Assembly (NCBI GenBank): GCA_030280995.1 | Contig: JASXTE010000017.1 | Coordinates: 5,965,001-6,029,000, forward strand | Direction of reading: 5' to 3' | Origin: Hemileia vastatrix | Lineage: Eukaryota > Basidiomycota > Pucciniomycetes > Pucciniales > Zaghouaniaceae | DNA: 64,000 nt | Part shown: piece by piece, positions 35,252-48,320 of the stretch | How the letters are laid out: every line of letters starts with the position of its first letter | How positions within the stretch are numbered: the stretch's first letter is position 1 | The notes under the pieces: generated by a model | What the model was told of the DNA's origin: nothing | Databases searched by the model: none | What the model saw: only the letters and a program-made list of their open reading frames with translations | Position numbers and translations under genes: made by a program

Positions 35252-36394
35252 TGTCGGCCGGTCGTCTAGAAGAAGGAGAAAAATAGAAGAAGGAATGAGA
35301 GGAGGAGAAGGAGGAAAGGAGTATGGGTAATAAAAAAAATAAAATTTAATAAAATTATTTAATTTATTGAGAGAAAAACAACGATAAGTGAGCTGGGAGG
35401 TGACAACAACTTGGTATTATTAATATCAATATTATATAAGTAAGAGTTCTGCGCGGCAACCAAAATAATTACTATCAGACTTAAAGCAACCTTTAAATTG
35501 TTATATAAAATTTTAATTAGAATTTTATTACTAATAAAAAGAATATAAACGTAATATAAAAATTGTATTTAAATTGTTGAGTGTATAATAAGTGATAAGG
35601 CTACAGGGGATTATCCAAGGCCCTTTTATAGGCAATGGGTCCTCTGAAGCGCTACTATATCAGTAAATACAATGACTAGAAAGGAATAAAACAAATATAT
35701 CAAAAAGAGTAAATGAAACATAACAATATAGAGAAAAACATGAAACAATTAATTAAAAGCCCAATTAAGAATCCAATTTCCCCGCCATTAATCCCCAAAT
35801 CAGTAAGTGACAATAGTAAATAACTAAACAAGAGTGGAAACATAGGAACTATGAGAAATATAATTCCCAACAGATGGTACATCCTGATTAGAGGACATTT
35901 TAAGTGAAACAAAAAATAATTTGACGCAACAAAACAATCAATTAATCTCAATTTAGTTCAAATTAATTTATTTGTTTTTTTCTAACACAATTAAGGGTCA
36001 AAAGAAGAGTCCTTAATAATTGTTTAGTGTCATATGAGAGGTATTAGTTAATATATAAATTTAAGTAATTAATTTAAATATATTATAAATCAAATTCACA
36101 CTTGTAATTATAATATATGTTTTTTAATTAATTAAATATAAATTTATAATTATTAAATATATAAAAATGCGCCATTATTTGTAGAATATATTATATTATG
36201 CTCAATTTAATTGTATATAAAAATATATATAACCAATAAATTTAATGTAACATTTGTATATAATAAAATTCTTATATAATTTCATTATGTAATAAAATAT
36301 TAAGTTATATTCATTAAATACAAGTTTTACCCACTCTTTAAGGTTTTATAATTTATATATCATTTACTGGACTCCTGGAATAGCCTGGCTGACA
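35252..36394 (-). repeat. Element C 5' LTR
   Basis: The 1,143-bp partner of 27212-28353. A 1-bp T-run difference accounts for the length change. Confidence 0.95.
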
Positions 36395-39300
36395 CATCTC
36401 TTCTTCTCATATTCAAATTCTTTATCAATACAAGTTTGAGTATGTTTTCTGCACAGTTGTTGCATTTGAACAAAAGATTTGACACCAGGGTGTAATTCCA
36501 ATTTAGGCAATTTACTATTGAGTATTTGAGCAGGAGTATGAGGGACATAACCTAGCCAAAGCTCAAAAGGTTTCTTTTGAGTAACAGAGTGAACAGTGCT
36601 ATTATAAGCAAATTCAAGACCAGGTAATAAGGTGACCCAGTCATGAGTAAATCTGTCATTGTCTTTATATTCCAACCCAAAGGCACAATACCTTCTAATC
36701 ATATCCTCTAGAGTTTGAATCATTCTTTCAGCTAGACAATCAGTTTGGGGATGGTGAGCAGTAGATAATTTTAATTCAAAACCACATATATCCATTAGAG
36801 ACATCCAGAATTCAGATGTAAATTTTGGATCTCTTTCAGATATAATGGCTCTAGGGAATCCAACTATATTGAACATATTACACCACCATAAGAAATCCAA
36901 GTCTTTGGTGGAGACATCTTTATGGGTGGGAACAAATTCGCACATTTTAGTAAATCTATCCACTATTACCCAACAAGAATTATAATTTTCTTTACCTGCA
37001 ATAGGAAGACCAGTGACAAAATCCATATTAATGATTTGCCAGGGAGCATCAGGTGCTTCAATTTGCTGTAATAACCCTGCTCTCTTACCAGTAATTCTTT
37101 TGGATTTCTGGCATGAATCACAGGATTTAACATATAATTTTGCATCTTCAGACATATTAGCCCACCAAGCAGTGTTCTTGAGTCTAATTAGTGTCTTCTC
37201 AAGATCAAAATGACCAGCTAATATGTCATCATGACAAAGTTTGAGGATAATTTCTTTCATAGAAGGAGAAATTACAATTACATTAGTAAGCTTTCTTCTA
37301 TAATAAATATATCCATCTTCAATAGAAAACTTTCCCTTAATTAAAGCATTCTAATATTTAGCAGAAAGAGTTTTAATCAATGCCTGAATAGAACCATTAT
37401 TAAGATCATTCAAGATAGTAACTAATTTCTTTAAATCAGAATCCTTATCATATGAATCCAAAATTAATTGTAATAACTCATCCTCCATATCAACTATAAA
37501 TATACCATGGATATTAAAAGTATCATCTTCAGGTACATAAGCAGGATTTGAGTCATTATTTTGCAGAGGAAATCTGGAGAGAATATCAACATTGGAGTGA
37601 ACATTTCCAGCCCTATGGATAATTGTCATCCGTCCTCTGTATTCTTGAACAGCAAGTTGCCACCTGAACATATGTCTGTTAGGTGTTTTCAGGTTTAAGA
37701 AGGACTTTACAGCACTACAGTCAGTTACCAATTCAAACCTTTGGTCATATAGATAGTAATGAAGTTTCTCAAGAACCCAAACAACTGCTAAGCACTCTAA
37801 TTGAGTGGCACCATATTTCAATTCACTATTTCTCAAGGTTCTTGAAATATAACAAATTACAACCTCTGAGGATTTATCATTTATAATTTGTTTCTGTTGA
37901 AGGGCAGCACCCAGACCAACAAAGCTAGCATCTGTGTATAGGACAAAAGGTTTGTTGAAATCTGGGAGAGCCAATATAGGGGCTGTCATTAAGCAACTTT
38001 TTAATGTATCAAAAGCTTTTTGACAGACATTATTCCAGACAAAGGCAACATCTTTTCTGGTCAGTTTTGTAAGACGCAAGGCTATGACCTGATAATTTTT
38101 AATATATTGTCTATAATAGCCACACATACCCAAAAAACTTTGGATTTCTCTTACAGAAGTTGGTGCTTTCACATTTTAAATGGCAGAAACTTTATTTTGG
38201 TCTACACAAATTTGTAAGCCTGACACAACATGGCCAAGGACTTTCAAGGATTGAAAACCAAATTTACACTTTTTTAAGGACAAGGTCATATTGATTTCAT
38301 CTATTTTTTGGAAAACTCTATTTAAGTGAATCATATGTTCATCAAAAGTTTTAGAAAAAACAATAATATCATCAATATAAACCATGAGCCAACCTTCAAT
38401 TATTTCCTGATGGAAAGTGTTATCCATGACTTTTTGGAAAAGTGAAGGTGAATTTTTAGGGCCAAATGGCATTCTAAAATACTTATGTATTCCCATATAA
38501 GTAGCAATAAGCAAAAATTTTTGAGAATTTTTCTCAACTAGAACTTGATGATACCCTTTATTACCATCCAGACAGCTAAAAAATTTTGCACCTTGCAAGG
38601 TAGCATGTATTGAATTAATTCTGTATAAAGGATAGATATCATCAACAGTATAAGTGTTCAATGCTCTGGAATCACCACATAATCTAGCCTTATCTTTTTC
38701 ATAAGAAATCAAGACCGGGGAGATGACACAATATTTGGGGGTGACATCCACTTTCTCAATGATATTCATTTTTAATAATGTGGCAATATTATCTTCAATA
38801 TCCTTTCTTTTTGTTGGAGAAGCAGGATATTGTTTTTTCTTAAGACTAGGAGGGATATCATTCAAGTTACAGGATAAGGTAATTTTCATTTCTTCCTGAA
38901 CAATTCCTAAGACATGAGAACCATGAGCAAAAGCCATATGGAAAGAGATAATTGAGGCAATAATAGAATTTTTTTGTTCACTAGTTAACTGATCACCAAA
39001 AGAAGCAGTATTTATTTTATTTAATAAATCATCCATTTCAATTGTTGTTCTGCCTTTACACTGGATTAGTGAGTTACAAGACTTTAACAGATGTCCAGAA
39101 GGTTTTCTAGAGGAGGAAATTTTGAATTTCCTTTTGCCGTTCAATCCCAAGGTGAAGCAATTATTTGCTGGGTCCAATTTCACACCAAACATGGTTAAAA
39201 TATCATTACCCATAATAAACCAATTTCTTAAATTATCATTTTTCATGACAACAAATTCACAAATAGCTCTGACAAAACCACCATTATATTTGAAGAATAC

Positions 39301-41369
39301 AGAGGTTTTGTATTTGCCAATAAGAAACAAGGTAGAACCATACCCTCTCCATTTTTCAGAAGTCATAGGTAACAGTTTACTCAAATAATCCTTATCTACT
39401 GAAGCTAAGGCTCTTTCAGACACTACACTTCCTCCAGCACCAGAGTCAAGAACTACATCAACATTTTTACCATTAATGATAACAGGTGCTTTCAAGGGGG
39501 ATATGGCTATAGAATGTTAGTAATATCTTTAATTATTTCAGCATTTTCCACTGAAGATAAATCCAATACACATTCTTCAGATATATTATCTAAATAATGG
39601 ACATCCTGTTCTAACATTAAAACATCTTTAACAGAGTCATTGCCATAGGAGATATTACTTTCACAATCACTAGAAGAATTATTGACATCAATTTCAGCTT
39701 CATCAGTGTCTTCATTTTGTTCAACAAGATGAATTTTCTTGTCACAAACATGACCCTTTTGCCATGGTTTGTTACGTTTATATAAGTATTTGTTGCATAT
39801 TTTTTAGGTGCAACTGGGGCAGAGGGTTTACCAGATATTTCTGGGAGCTTTGTAGAAGGTTTATTCTGATCATTATAAGATTTACCAAGGTAATTCTTTG
39901 GTTCATATCTATGGTTGAGTAGTACCTCATTACAGATATTAATGAAAGAAGAATTTTCCCTTACATGCTCAGTTCTAGCCACAATCAAATATCTAAGAGA
40001 ATTTGGTAATTTATACAAGATTTTATCTCTCCAAATATCATAATCCATCTTTGGATCAATTGCTCTTAGGATTTTTGTTACTTTCATAAGAAAAACTATG
40101 GGCTTTTCAACAGAGGAGGATACATATCTAGTATTCTCATACAGTCTTTGCTGAGCCAACCTGAATTTTGAACCACTAAACTGATTCTCAATCAAGGATT
40201 TCCAATCATTCCATGTATAATGATTGTTATCCAAAAAAGACATATTCATACCACATCAAGGCTACATTATAAAATAAATAAATTAGCTTAGAAACAATTT
40301 CCTCATCAGGTAGTTTATAAGAACTCTTTAAATTATCAATTCTTTGGATAAAGTGTTGCCAATCAGAGGAAGAATCACCATCAAAGTTAGGATATTGGTC
40401 CAACTTAGGCCAATTTTTCTAACTACTGGGATGGTTCATTTTTTGGTTTGAATTATTCATCAATAATAATTCCTGGAGTTTGGCCAGGTGTTCAGAAATT
40501 TCATTATTTACAGAAACAGCTGGTGCATGACCATCACAAGATTTTTTGCTAGTAGCAAAAGATTTTACAGACTCATTGTCAGTTTGTTTAATGTTTGAAA
40601 TATGAGGGAGAAAGAGAAGCTCTGCTCAGGTTCTTTTTCTTTATTTTTATGCAGCTTATGGACAGCATTCTCATTCATACCATTATTGATGGTTAAGGTG
40701 GAGAATTTTTCCTGCAGGTCAGACAAATAGTTTCTTATCCATGGAATTTCAGACATCTGGTCATTTACTTTTGCAAGAATAAAACATTTCTGCCCTCAGA
40801 AACTGTGTGTTTGGCACTTAGTGCATGGAAATCATTCTTTAGCTTTTTAAACTCATTTTTTAGAGACTTTATTTCACTTTTTAATGAATAATTTTCTTCA
40901 ATAAGGGGTTTCAATTCACTCAAGGTTTTATGTAGATTGATATTTTTATCTGAGATAGCTCTATGGTCACTCCTTATTTGTTTTTTTTGGCTAAGAACAA
41001 TATTCAAGGTTTCTTTGATTTTAAAATAAGCTGTATCCTGTACAGAAGAACTTACTTTACATTGCAAGTGCAAATTATTTAATCTATCATTCTCATGGAT
41101 TAACACATCTCTCAAATGTTTGTCTTTCACAACATTAAAATCAAGGGTATCTTTTAATATTTCTTCAGAAGTTTTCTCAATTAAGGTATAGACTTCAGGG
41201 GAAACAGAATCATTCTTAATTGCAAGAGTAGGATTAATTAAAGATGTAGAAGTTAAATGTAAAGGTTCATCAAATGATAATTTGCTAATTACATTAATAG
41301 GGCTACTAGTTACAGGAAGCTGTCTTTTAACAGGTTTAACTGTTCTTTCACCATTCTCAATAATATTAC

Positions 41370-41427
41370 CTGCAGAAGAAGTCTTATTAGAAAACATTCC
41401 CAAGTGACTATCAACCAAATTACTTAC
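41370..41427 (-). other. Intron-like segment in element F gag (58 nt)
   Basis: GTAAGT, TTCTAAT and CTTCTTCTGCAG sit at the same spacing as in element C, followed by GTAATATTATTGA. The splice-like signals survive although the host gene is dead. Confidence 0.4.
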
Positions 41428-41957
41428 CATGGCAGAGGAGGAAACTTCCCCTTAGATTGAGTTTGGGATTGTGCTTGGGCCTTCTTTCTCCTGCCTTGTT
41501 GGTAAGGATGAGGAGGAGGATGGAAATTGGGTGTTCTAGATGGGCCAGGCTGATGATGAGGAGGATGTTGCACATTCTGCTGGTAGTGACTCATTTGATA
41601 ATCCCATTTCCATTGCTCTACATCCATAGTACTTTGATTTTGGATGGAGGAGCTGGGGGGCTGTGAAGGTTGAGCCTGAAACTGAGGCTGATTGGGAGGC
41701 AACTGAGGAGGGTCCTGGGCCTGATTTTGGTTCCTGAGTTCCTGAACTTGATCCCACAAGGTGTCTACTTTTGCCTTGTATTTCATGTTTTCTGTCTTCA
41801 GTTCTTTGATGTGACTCTACAGATTGCTGATTTGCTGGGGAAGAGGAAGTTTTATTATTTTGAATCCTTTTGGAAGACCTCCTTGAGGTACTGGAGGTTT
41901 TACTTCCTTCTGTTGTGCTGGGGGAAGGGGGTTTGATTTGTTTACATCTCCTGTCAT
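41424..41957 (-). pseudogene. Overlapping +1-frame ORF of element F, one in-frame stop
   Basis: The start is ATG 41957 (MTGDVNKSNPLPP), 148 nt after the Gag-Pol ATG as in C. One TAG at 41817-41819 falls between ISNL and SHIKELKTENMKYK; otherwise 178 codons run to the stop in the GTAAGT donor. It keeps MDVEQWKWDY and GRRKKAQAQS, ending GKFPPLPW. It is close to the C product, so it adds little independent evidence beyond showing slow decay. Confidence 0.7.
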
Positions 41958-42105
41958 TTCCACATCCTGAATTATGTGAATTTTTCTTGTTAGCATAAGA
42001 TTTTTTATTTTCAACTTTAGAAGAACTCACAGTATCAGCATCATAATCAATTTCAATTTCATCCACTTGCATGTTATCCATTTTCTCAGCCAAATTGTTG
42101 GACAT

Positions 42106-42784
42106 AATAGTGGGAAGATTAATTAATTTCTTTAAAAAAAAAATTAATAATTTTCTCCAAATATTAAAAAAAAAATTTTTTTTGATAATTAAATTGTAAA
42201 AAAAATTTTTTTTTAATATAAAGTAATATTTATAAAAAATAATTAATAAAATGGACTGCAAAGGAAAATTGGGAATAAACAATAAGGTTATTTTCAACCA
42301 ATTAATTAAATTACCAAAATTAAATATGGCAATATGTGGGACTAAGTACAAAGTACAATTTAAGTCAATCAAAATTAAACAAAAATTAATAATAATAAAA
42401 AATTAATTTAATAATTCAATTTTTATTAATAATAATGTTAATATCTTCTAGGACTAAGAGGAATTAAACACTCTATAATGGTCAACTAGGAAAAAAAATT
42501 TAATAAATGAACACTTACACTCAGTGAATCAGCAATTAAGCCACAAACATTGTTATTGCAGTAAAAATATAGTAATCTGAGTGAGAGGTGCAAAGGTTAA
42601 CTTACTATAGTGATTGGAAAATCAATTCAAAATAATAGATAAATTAATTTAATATAAACCTAATAGATCAAACCCAAGTTAGAAACATGGTCGCGGCAAA
42701 AGTTTCTTTTTTGCTGGGTGGTCCATGCGCTATGTTGTTCGTCGCAAGTATTGATCGTCATCGTCGTTTGGAAAGGCTCCCACT
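42106..42784 (-). other. Element F 5' leader with primer-binding-like site
   Basis: The minus strand at 42770-42784 reads AGTGGGAGCCTTTCC next to the LTR. The adjacent CpG-rich patch seen in C is here partly changed to TpG or CpA. The rest is AT-rich without a gene. Confidence 0.6.
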
Positions 42785-43988
42785 TGTCAGCCAGTCGTCT
42801 AGAAGAAGGAAAGAAAGGGGGAAGAAAAAGAGGAGGAAAAGAAAATAGGAAAGAAGGGTTTATAGAAAGTAGAAACAATAAGGTAATAAAATAATTGGAT
42901 TTGTTTAAAGAGAGGCAACGACGAGTTACTTGAAGGATGACACAAAAATGAGGTTTTATTAAATGACAATATTACTTAAAGTAAGGGTTCTTTTCTTTGC
43001 GCAGAAAACACTATTATTACTATCAGAATTAAAGAAACCTGTAATTAGTTATATAAAATTTTAAATTAGAGTTTTAATACTAATAAAAATAATATAAACG
43101 TAATATATTAAAAATATGTTCAAGTTTTGATTGTGTAGTAAGTGATGATGATAAATGATAGGTAAAGGGACCAATGAGGTGCTATCACTGAGTATATACA
43201 AAATAATAATAGGATGAAACAAAAAGATAAAAGAAAATAATTGAAACAACACAATGGAGAGAAAAAGATGAAACAAGTAATTAAAATCCCAATTAAGAAC
43301 ACAATTTTCACGCAACCATTTCCCAAATCATTTAAGTAATATAGTGAGTAATTAAACAATCTCTGAGACATGAGAACCATGTGAAAAAGTAATCCAATCA
43401 AGTATAACAATATTTTTTATAGATTTTTTAAGTGAAGCAAATGGAATGTTTTGACGCAACAAAATATTGTAATCAATTTTTGTATTAGTCTGTAGAAAAT
43501 TAATAAATTGTTTTAACTATGTAATAACTAGTTGAAACAAGTAATTAATTTTTCTACTGAACCAAATTTAGAATTTTAAATTAATTATAATTATTATAAT
43601 GCATTTAATATTCAACACAAATAAGGGTCAAAAAACACCGTCAATAATTATGGATAATTTTGAATATGAAAAGGGTTAATTTATATATTTAAATTTAAAA
43701 ATTAATGTAATTACAATATAAGATAATTTAATAAGATATAATTATATTATCAACATGTAATTAATTAATTATTCATTAAATACACATGACACCTGTTTTA
43801 TATGGAATATATATATTATTTTAATGTATACTTAATTTATATGATAATAAAATTAGTATAAAATTTATTTTAATTATAAAATAATATTTTAATATAATTT
43901 ATTATGTAGTATAAATTTAATATATACACATAATCTGCAATTATTATGTCATTTATTAACTCCAATAAAATTGTATGTTTATTACTTC
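42785..43988 (-). repeat. Element F 5' LTR, main part
   Basis: It begins TGTCAGCCAGTCGTCTAGAA and parallels 6987-8211. It is interrupted at 43988 by a solo A-type LTR, at almost the same point where element A broke the other F LTR. Confidence 0.92.
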
Positions 43989-45489
43989 TGTCAGCCTGTA
44001 TATCTCCAGGACTGAGTAAAAAGTAATTATAAGTTATGTTAAACACATGAACTATACATGGGAATAATAAATAAGAGTACACAAATAGTATACATAAGTA
44101 AAATTATGATAATATATAAAAAATGCCATTATAACACCTTATATACACGCATATATCCACCTTTTATAGGTCTTATGTACTTAATATTAATTTGGAATAT
44201 GTTAGGGTAATCTTAAGAACCTTAAGTATAAGGCTACATAATTTTTAAGTACACTTAAAGCTGTTATATTCATTGTTTTATGCAAAAAACAAGAAATGTG
44301 CTTTATTTCACTTAAAAGTTGACTATATGCGCTATAAAATTGAGAATATCAAAATTGCTCTTTGACAGATCAATTGGGCTCATTTAGAACTATTGATTTG
44401 GCTATTTAAATGCATAAAAATAACACTTTTCAAATTTGGTGTTTTTTATGCCAGAAATGGCTTCTGTGTACTGGCCACATACTGCCTGCTTTTTTCCCAT
44501 GTGAATAGCTTCATTTTTAGCAAAGTTAACTTTTTCACACTATAATTACCCCACATTCTACACCCACTGTGGGGAAACACACTAAAATAGGCGACAGGCG
44601 CTTATTTAGTGTCCTAGCTTAATTAATAATGCATTGACCTTGTTTATATGCACTAATTTCATTAATAACCTCACTCTTGGCACTTTATTTCATCACCACG
44701 CCTAAATTCGCCTAATTTTAGTCAAGGATTTACCCATGCAAGCGCCTGCCAAGAACTGCATGTAGTTACCCCACATCTCACGCTCTTTTTTAAGTTTTTG
44801 GGTGGTTTCTCAGTCAATTTTGGTTATTTTTGAATGGGAATTTCACGTAGTATAATGTCAGGATTAGCCCCATTATTTCTACAGTCAATCCCCCTTATTA
44901 TTAAGCTATTATTAACCTTAAAAAGTCTCCTTTAGTCTTTAATATTATTGTTTTATACGCATATACTCTCTTTTTGTCTTTTTCTTTAATTTTGATGGAT
45001 TTCCCTTATTATTACAGGATTTTGGCGGTTGTTATTCTTCTAATTATGTCATGGGTTACTGGGAATGTTGATGGGCATGTCTATTAGTTGTTTAGAGGCG
45101 TCATTAACTTTGTATTGGGTGGTACATTAAGGGAATCATTGGGGAACTCAGTGTGTATAAAAGGAGGAGGTTTTTGGGTTGTATTTATTCATTCTTTATC
45201 ATTACAATTTAACCAATATAATGAAACCAATTACAATACATATCAATTAGTACTTTTATAAGACTTTTGAATAGTATCTGAATTTATATAATCTATTTTT
45301 CTACCAACTATAAAGATTGTAAGCCATATATAAGAATAGTGAGAATTATATTACTGAGACCTTTATATTTGATTATATTTTACAACTTAGTGGATTAAAT
45401 CTACAGTATTCATATAGGACCATTAAAATCTTCTAGACAACTGACTATTCAAGCTAGTTCACGTCCTTGTACTTGACCTTAGCCTGACA
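43989..45489 (+). mobile_element. Solo LTR of the A family in the F 5' LTR
   Basis: A 1,501-bp copy of the A LTR runs TGTCAGCCTGTATAT to TTAGCCTGACA, opposite in orientation to element A. ACTTC flanks it at 43984-43988 and 45490-45494. No internal element sequence remains, as expected after LTR-LTR recombination. It is more diverged from the two A LTRs than they are from each other. Confidence 0.93.
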
Positions 45490-45518
45490 ACTTCCCTCCT
45501 GGGACAGCCTGGCTGACA
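45490..45518 (-). repeat. Terminal bases of the element F 5' LTR
   Basis: After the second ACTTC copy the sequence ends CCTCCTGGGACAGCCTGGCTGACA like the other F LTR, then ACCTC, the F target duplication. Confidence 0.9.
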
Positions 45519-45605
45519 ACCTCCCACCCCCCTCACCCAAAGTGGGAAGGTCAAAGAGACATACCACATCAACACATTTTCCATATGGGTTATTTTAAGT
45601 AAAGC
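45519..45605 (-). mobile_element. Remnant internal end of outer element G
   Basis: On the minus strand GGGTGAGGGGGGTGGGAGGT lies where a polypurine tract would abut the LTR terminus now at 6970-6981, once F is removed. It fits a Gypsy 3' end into which F inserted. No coding part is recognisable. Confidence 0.4.
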
Positions 45606-47048
45606 CAGACTAAAAAAAAATTAAATTAAAATAAATAAAAATAAAAACTAAAAAAATTAAAATTAACAAAAAATTATAGAACATTATAAAAAATAAAAAA
45701 TAAAAAAATAAAAAAATAAAAAATAAAAAAATAAAAAATGTATAAAATATAATAATATTAAAAAAATATAAAAATATAAAAATAAAATAAAATATAAAAA
45801 TATAACAATATTAATATATATATATAAATATATAAATATGAAAATAATAAAAAATATAATAAAAAATATAAAAATTTAAAAAAAATATAATATATATATA
45901 TATATATATATATAATAAAAATATATAAAAATATATAAAAAATATATAAAAATATAAAAAATAATAATAAAAAAAAATAAAAATAAAAATAAAAAAAATA
46001 AAAAAATAAAAAATAAAAAATAAATAAATAAAATAAAATATAAAATTTAATAGATAAAAAAAATAAATAAATAAATAAATAAAAAAAAAAAAAGATAAAA
46101 AATAAAAAATTATAAAAAATATATGACAAAAAATTAAAAATTAGAAATTACAAAACCAAAAATAAAAATAAAAATAAAATAAAAAATATATAATAAAAAA
46201 GTAAAAAAATTTAAAATTAAAAAATAGAAAATTAGTAAAATTAAAAAATTAAAAAAAAGTAAAAAAAATTAAAATTTAAAATTAAAAAAAAAAAAATGAA
46301 AAATAAAAAAATAAAAGAACAAAATAAAAAATAAAGAAAACAAAAATTTAAAAATTTAAAAATAAAAAAAATAAAAAATAAAAAAATTATGAATAATAAA
46401 TAAAAAAATAATATGTAGAACTAAAGAAACAAAAAAAAAATAATAAAAATAATAAAAATAAAAAAAAATAAAAAATAAAAAAGAATAAAATATAAAAAAA
46501 AATAAAAAATAAAATAATAAATAAATAAATAAACAAAAATAAAAAATAATACATAATAAAATAATAAATAAAAAAGAATAAAAAATTAAAAAGTTAATAA
46601 ATTAAAATAATTAAAAAGTTATAAATACAAAATAAATAATAATTAGAAAAGTATAAAAAATAATAGATAAAAAATAAAAAATAAAAAATAATTAATAAAA
46701 AATAGAAAATAAAAGATAAAAAATTAAAAATTATCAAAAATAAATGAAAAAAATTTAAAAAATAAAAATTATAAAACAAAAAATAAAAATAAAAATAAAT
46801 AATAAAAATAATAAAAAAGTATTAAAATTTAAAATTTAAAAATAAAAAAGTAGTAAAATAAATAAATTAAAAAAAATTAAATTACAAAAGTTAAATTTAA
46901 AATTAAAAATAAAATTAAAAAATTAAATAAATAAAATTAAAAAATTAAAGTAAAAATTAAAAAATTAAAAAAACAAAAATTAAAAAATAAAATAAAATTA
47001 AAATAAAAAAAATTATGAATAATAAATAAAAAAATAATATATAGAACT
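45606..47048. repeat. 1.4-kb A-rich simple-sequence block
   Basis: The plus strand is almost only A and T, dominated by runs such as AAATAAAAAT. It is not a simple single-unit array. A segment at about 46117-46437 recurs in diverged form at about 46725-47048, both ending with attatgaataataaat and (a)tagaact, giving a period near 610-625 bp. ORFs on the minus strand here are only F/Y/L/I runs and are not genes. Element E splits the block. Confidence 0.85.
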
Positions 47049-48320
47049 TGTCAGACAGGATATACCAGGAGCCCAGTAAATGATATGTTAATTTATTGGA
47101 CCTGAAAGAGGGCGTAAATTATGTATTTTTATGTTTATAAATTATTATTTTATTGAATAATAAAATTATATAAGTATCTTATTAAATATAAGTGTTATAT
47201 TAATTTTATTGTTATATAAATTATTTATACATTTAAATTAAGCATGATATATTTTATATTCTATAAATTTTGGCGCATTTTTATGTATTTAATAGTTATA
47301 TATTAATAATTAATTAATTATGAACATATATTATAATTTAAGTGTAAAATTGACTTATAATGTAATTAAATTAATTAATTAAATTTATATATTAAATAAA
47401 ACTTTTCATATATTATTAAACAATAATATTGGGCACTTTTTTGACCCTTAATTGTGTCAGTAAAATTATTAAACAAATTATAACACTTATTTTATAACAT
47501 GGTATTAAAATTCTCACTTTAAATTAGAAATATCATTAAATTAACTATATGTTTCATTTAAACTAATTATTGAATTAATTACATAGTAAAAACAATTAAT
47601 TGAAATTGCTTTATGCTGGATTGAATTGATTACATGGATTTTGGTGTGAAAATAATTCTAATTGTTTTTATTAAACCCTTTACATCTCACAGTAATACCT
47701 GTTTTAGGTTATTTTACTCACTGTTCTCATGTTTCAGACTTACTTGGTTACTAATTATTTTAATTAATTGTTTTGGGAAGTTATGGTGGGAAAATTAGTT
47801 ACTTACTCATGGGTTTTGTTTATTGTCTCATGTTTTTCTCTCAATCTCTATGTTTAGTTCTATTCTTTTATATTCTTGTTTCATTTAAATATTCTTTTGT
47901 AAGTACTCATTTGTGACGCTTCAGAGAATCCTTTGACTATAAAGGCTTTGGATAATCCCTTGTAGCTGCATCATTTATAATATACTCAAACTTGAACATA
48001 CTTTTAATATAAATACATTTATTATCATTTTTATTAGTATTATAAATCTAATTTAAATTTTATATAAATAATTACAGGTTGCAATAGGTCTAATAATAAT
48101 AATAGTGTTTTCCGCACATTGAAAATAACTACTTATTAAATAATTATATTAAAACTTATTAAACCTCACTGTTGTATAAATTCCTTACAGTCTACTCGTT
48201 GCCTCCCTTTTAAAATAATTATAGCACTTGATTATTTTATTTCAATCCCCTTTATATTACATTTTTTCCTCCTCTTCGTTTCTCCTTCTATCTCCTCTTC
48301 TTCTAGACGACCGGCTGATA
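47049..48320 (+). repeat. Element E 5' LTR
   Basis: The 1,272-bp LTR begins TGTCAGACAGGATATACCAG and ends AGACGACCGGCTGATA. It differs from the 3' copy at numerous sites and lacks the insertion found there. Confidence 0.93.

Larger units (their letters stand above)
27212..36394 (-). mobile_element. Full-length, apparently intact Ty3/Gypsy element C
   Basis: The LTRs are 1,142 and 1,143 bp with about five or six differences by eye. The target duplication CATCT lies at 27207-27211 and 36395-36399. The internal region has a primer-binding-like site, one unbroken gag-pol frame, the overlapping +1 ORF and a polypurine-like tract. It is the youngest-looking and most complete element in the window and could still be active. 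Confidence 0.96.
36395..42105 (-). pseudogene. Element F gag-pol, main portion, multiply broken
   Basis: From ATG 42105 (MSNNLAEKMDNMQVDEIE) the sequence tracks the element C polyprotein from the N-terminus to the integrase (KAFEYEKKR), where C was inserted. Visible lesions include a lost zinc-knuckle Cys region (ATNTYINVTN) and a frameshift near 39525. Stops lie near 38174, 37351 and 40420, and there is a frame change near 40245. Q-T-D-C replaces Q-T-D-G near the integrase Glu. RT keeps VYIDDIIVF. The remainder of the gene lies at 27163-27211 and 17893-18310. Confidence 0.93.
6987..45518 (-). mobile_element. Ty3/Gypsy chromovirus element F, host of four nested insertions
   Basis: Element F is flanked by ACCTC at 6982-6986 and 45519-45523, a 5-bp target duplication. 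Its own sequence is split into 6987-8211, 17832-18310, 27163-27211, 36395-43988 and 45490-45518. The intervening blocks are elements A, B, C and a solo LTR, each with its own 5-bp duplication, so the order of events is readable: F came first. Removing the insertions gives LTRs of about 1.23-1.25 kb and one internal region on the minus strand. The gag-pol frame is broken by many lesions. F belongs to the same subgroup as C and E by LTR and protein similarity. Confidence 0.92.

Noticed and set aside
35700..35951. 83-codon ORF in the C LTR, duplicated at 27660-27911
   Set aside because: It is an LTR duplicate with low-complexity hydrophobic composition and no conservation in the E or F LTRs.
45758..46129. 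123-codon minus-strand ORF of Phe, Tyr, Leu and Ile
   Set aside because: It is a direct product of the A-rich simple-sequence block, not a protein gene.
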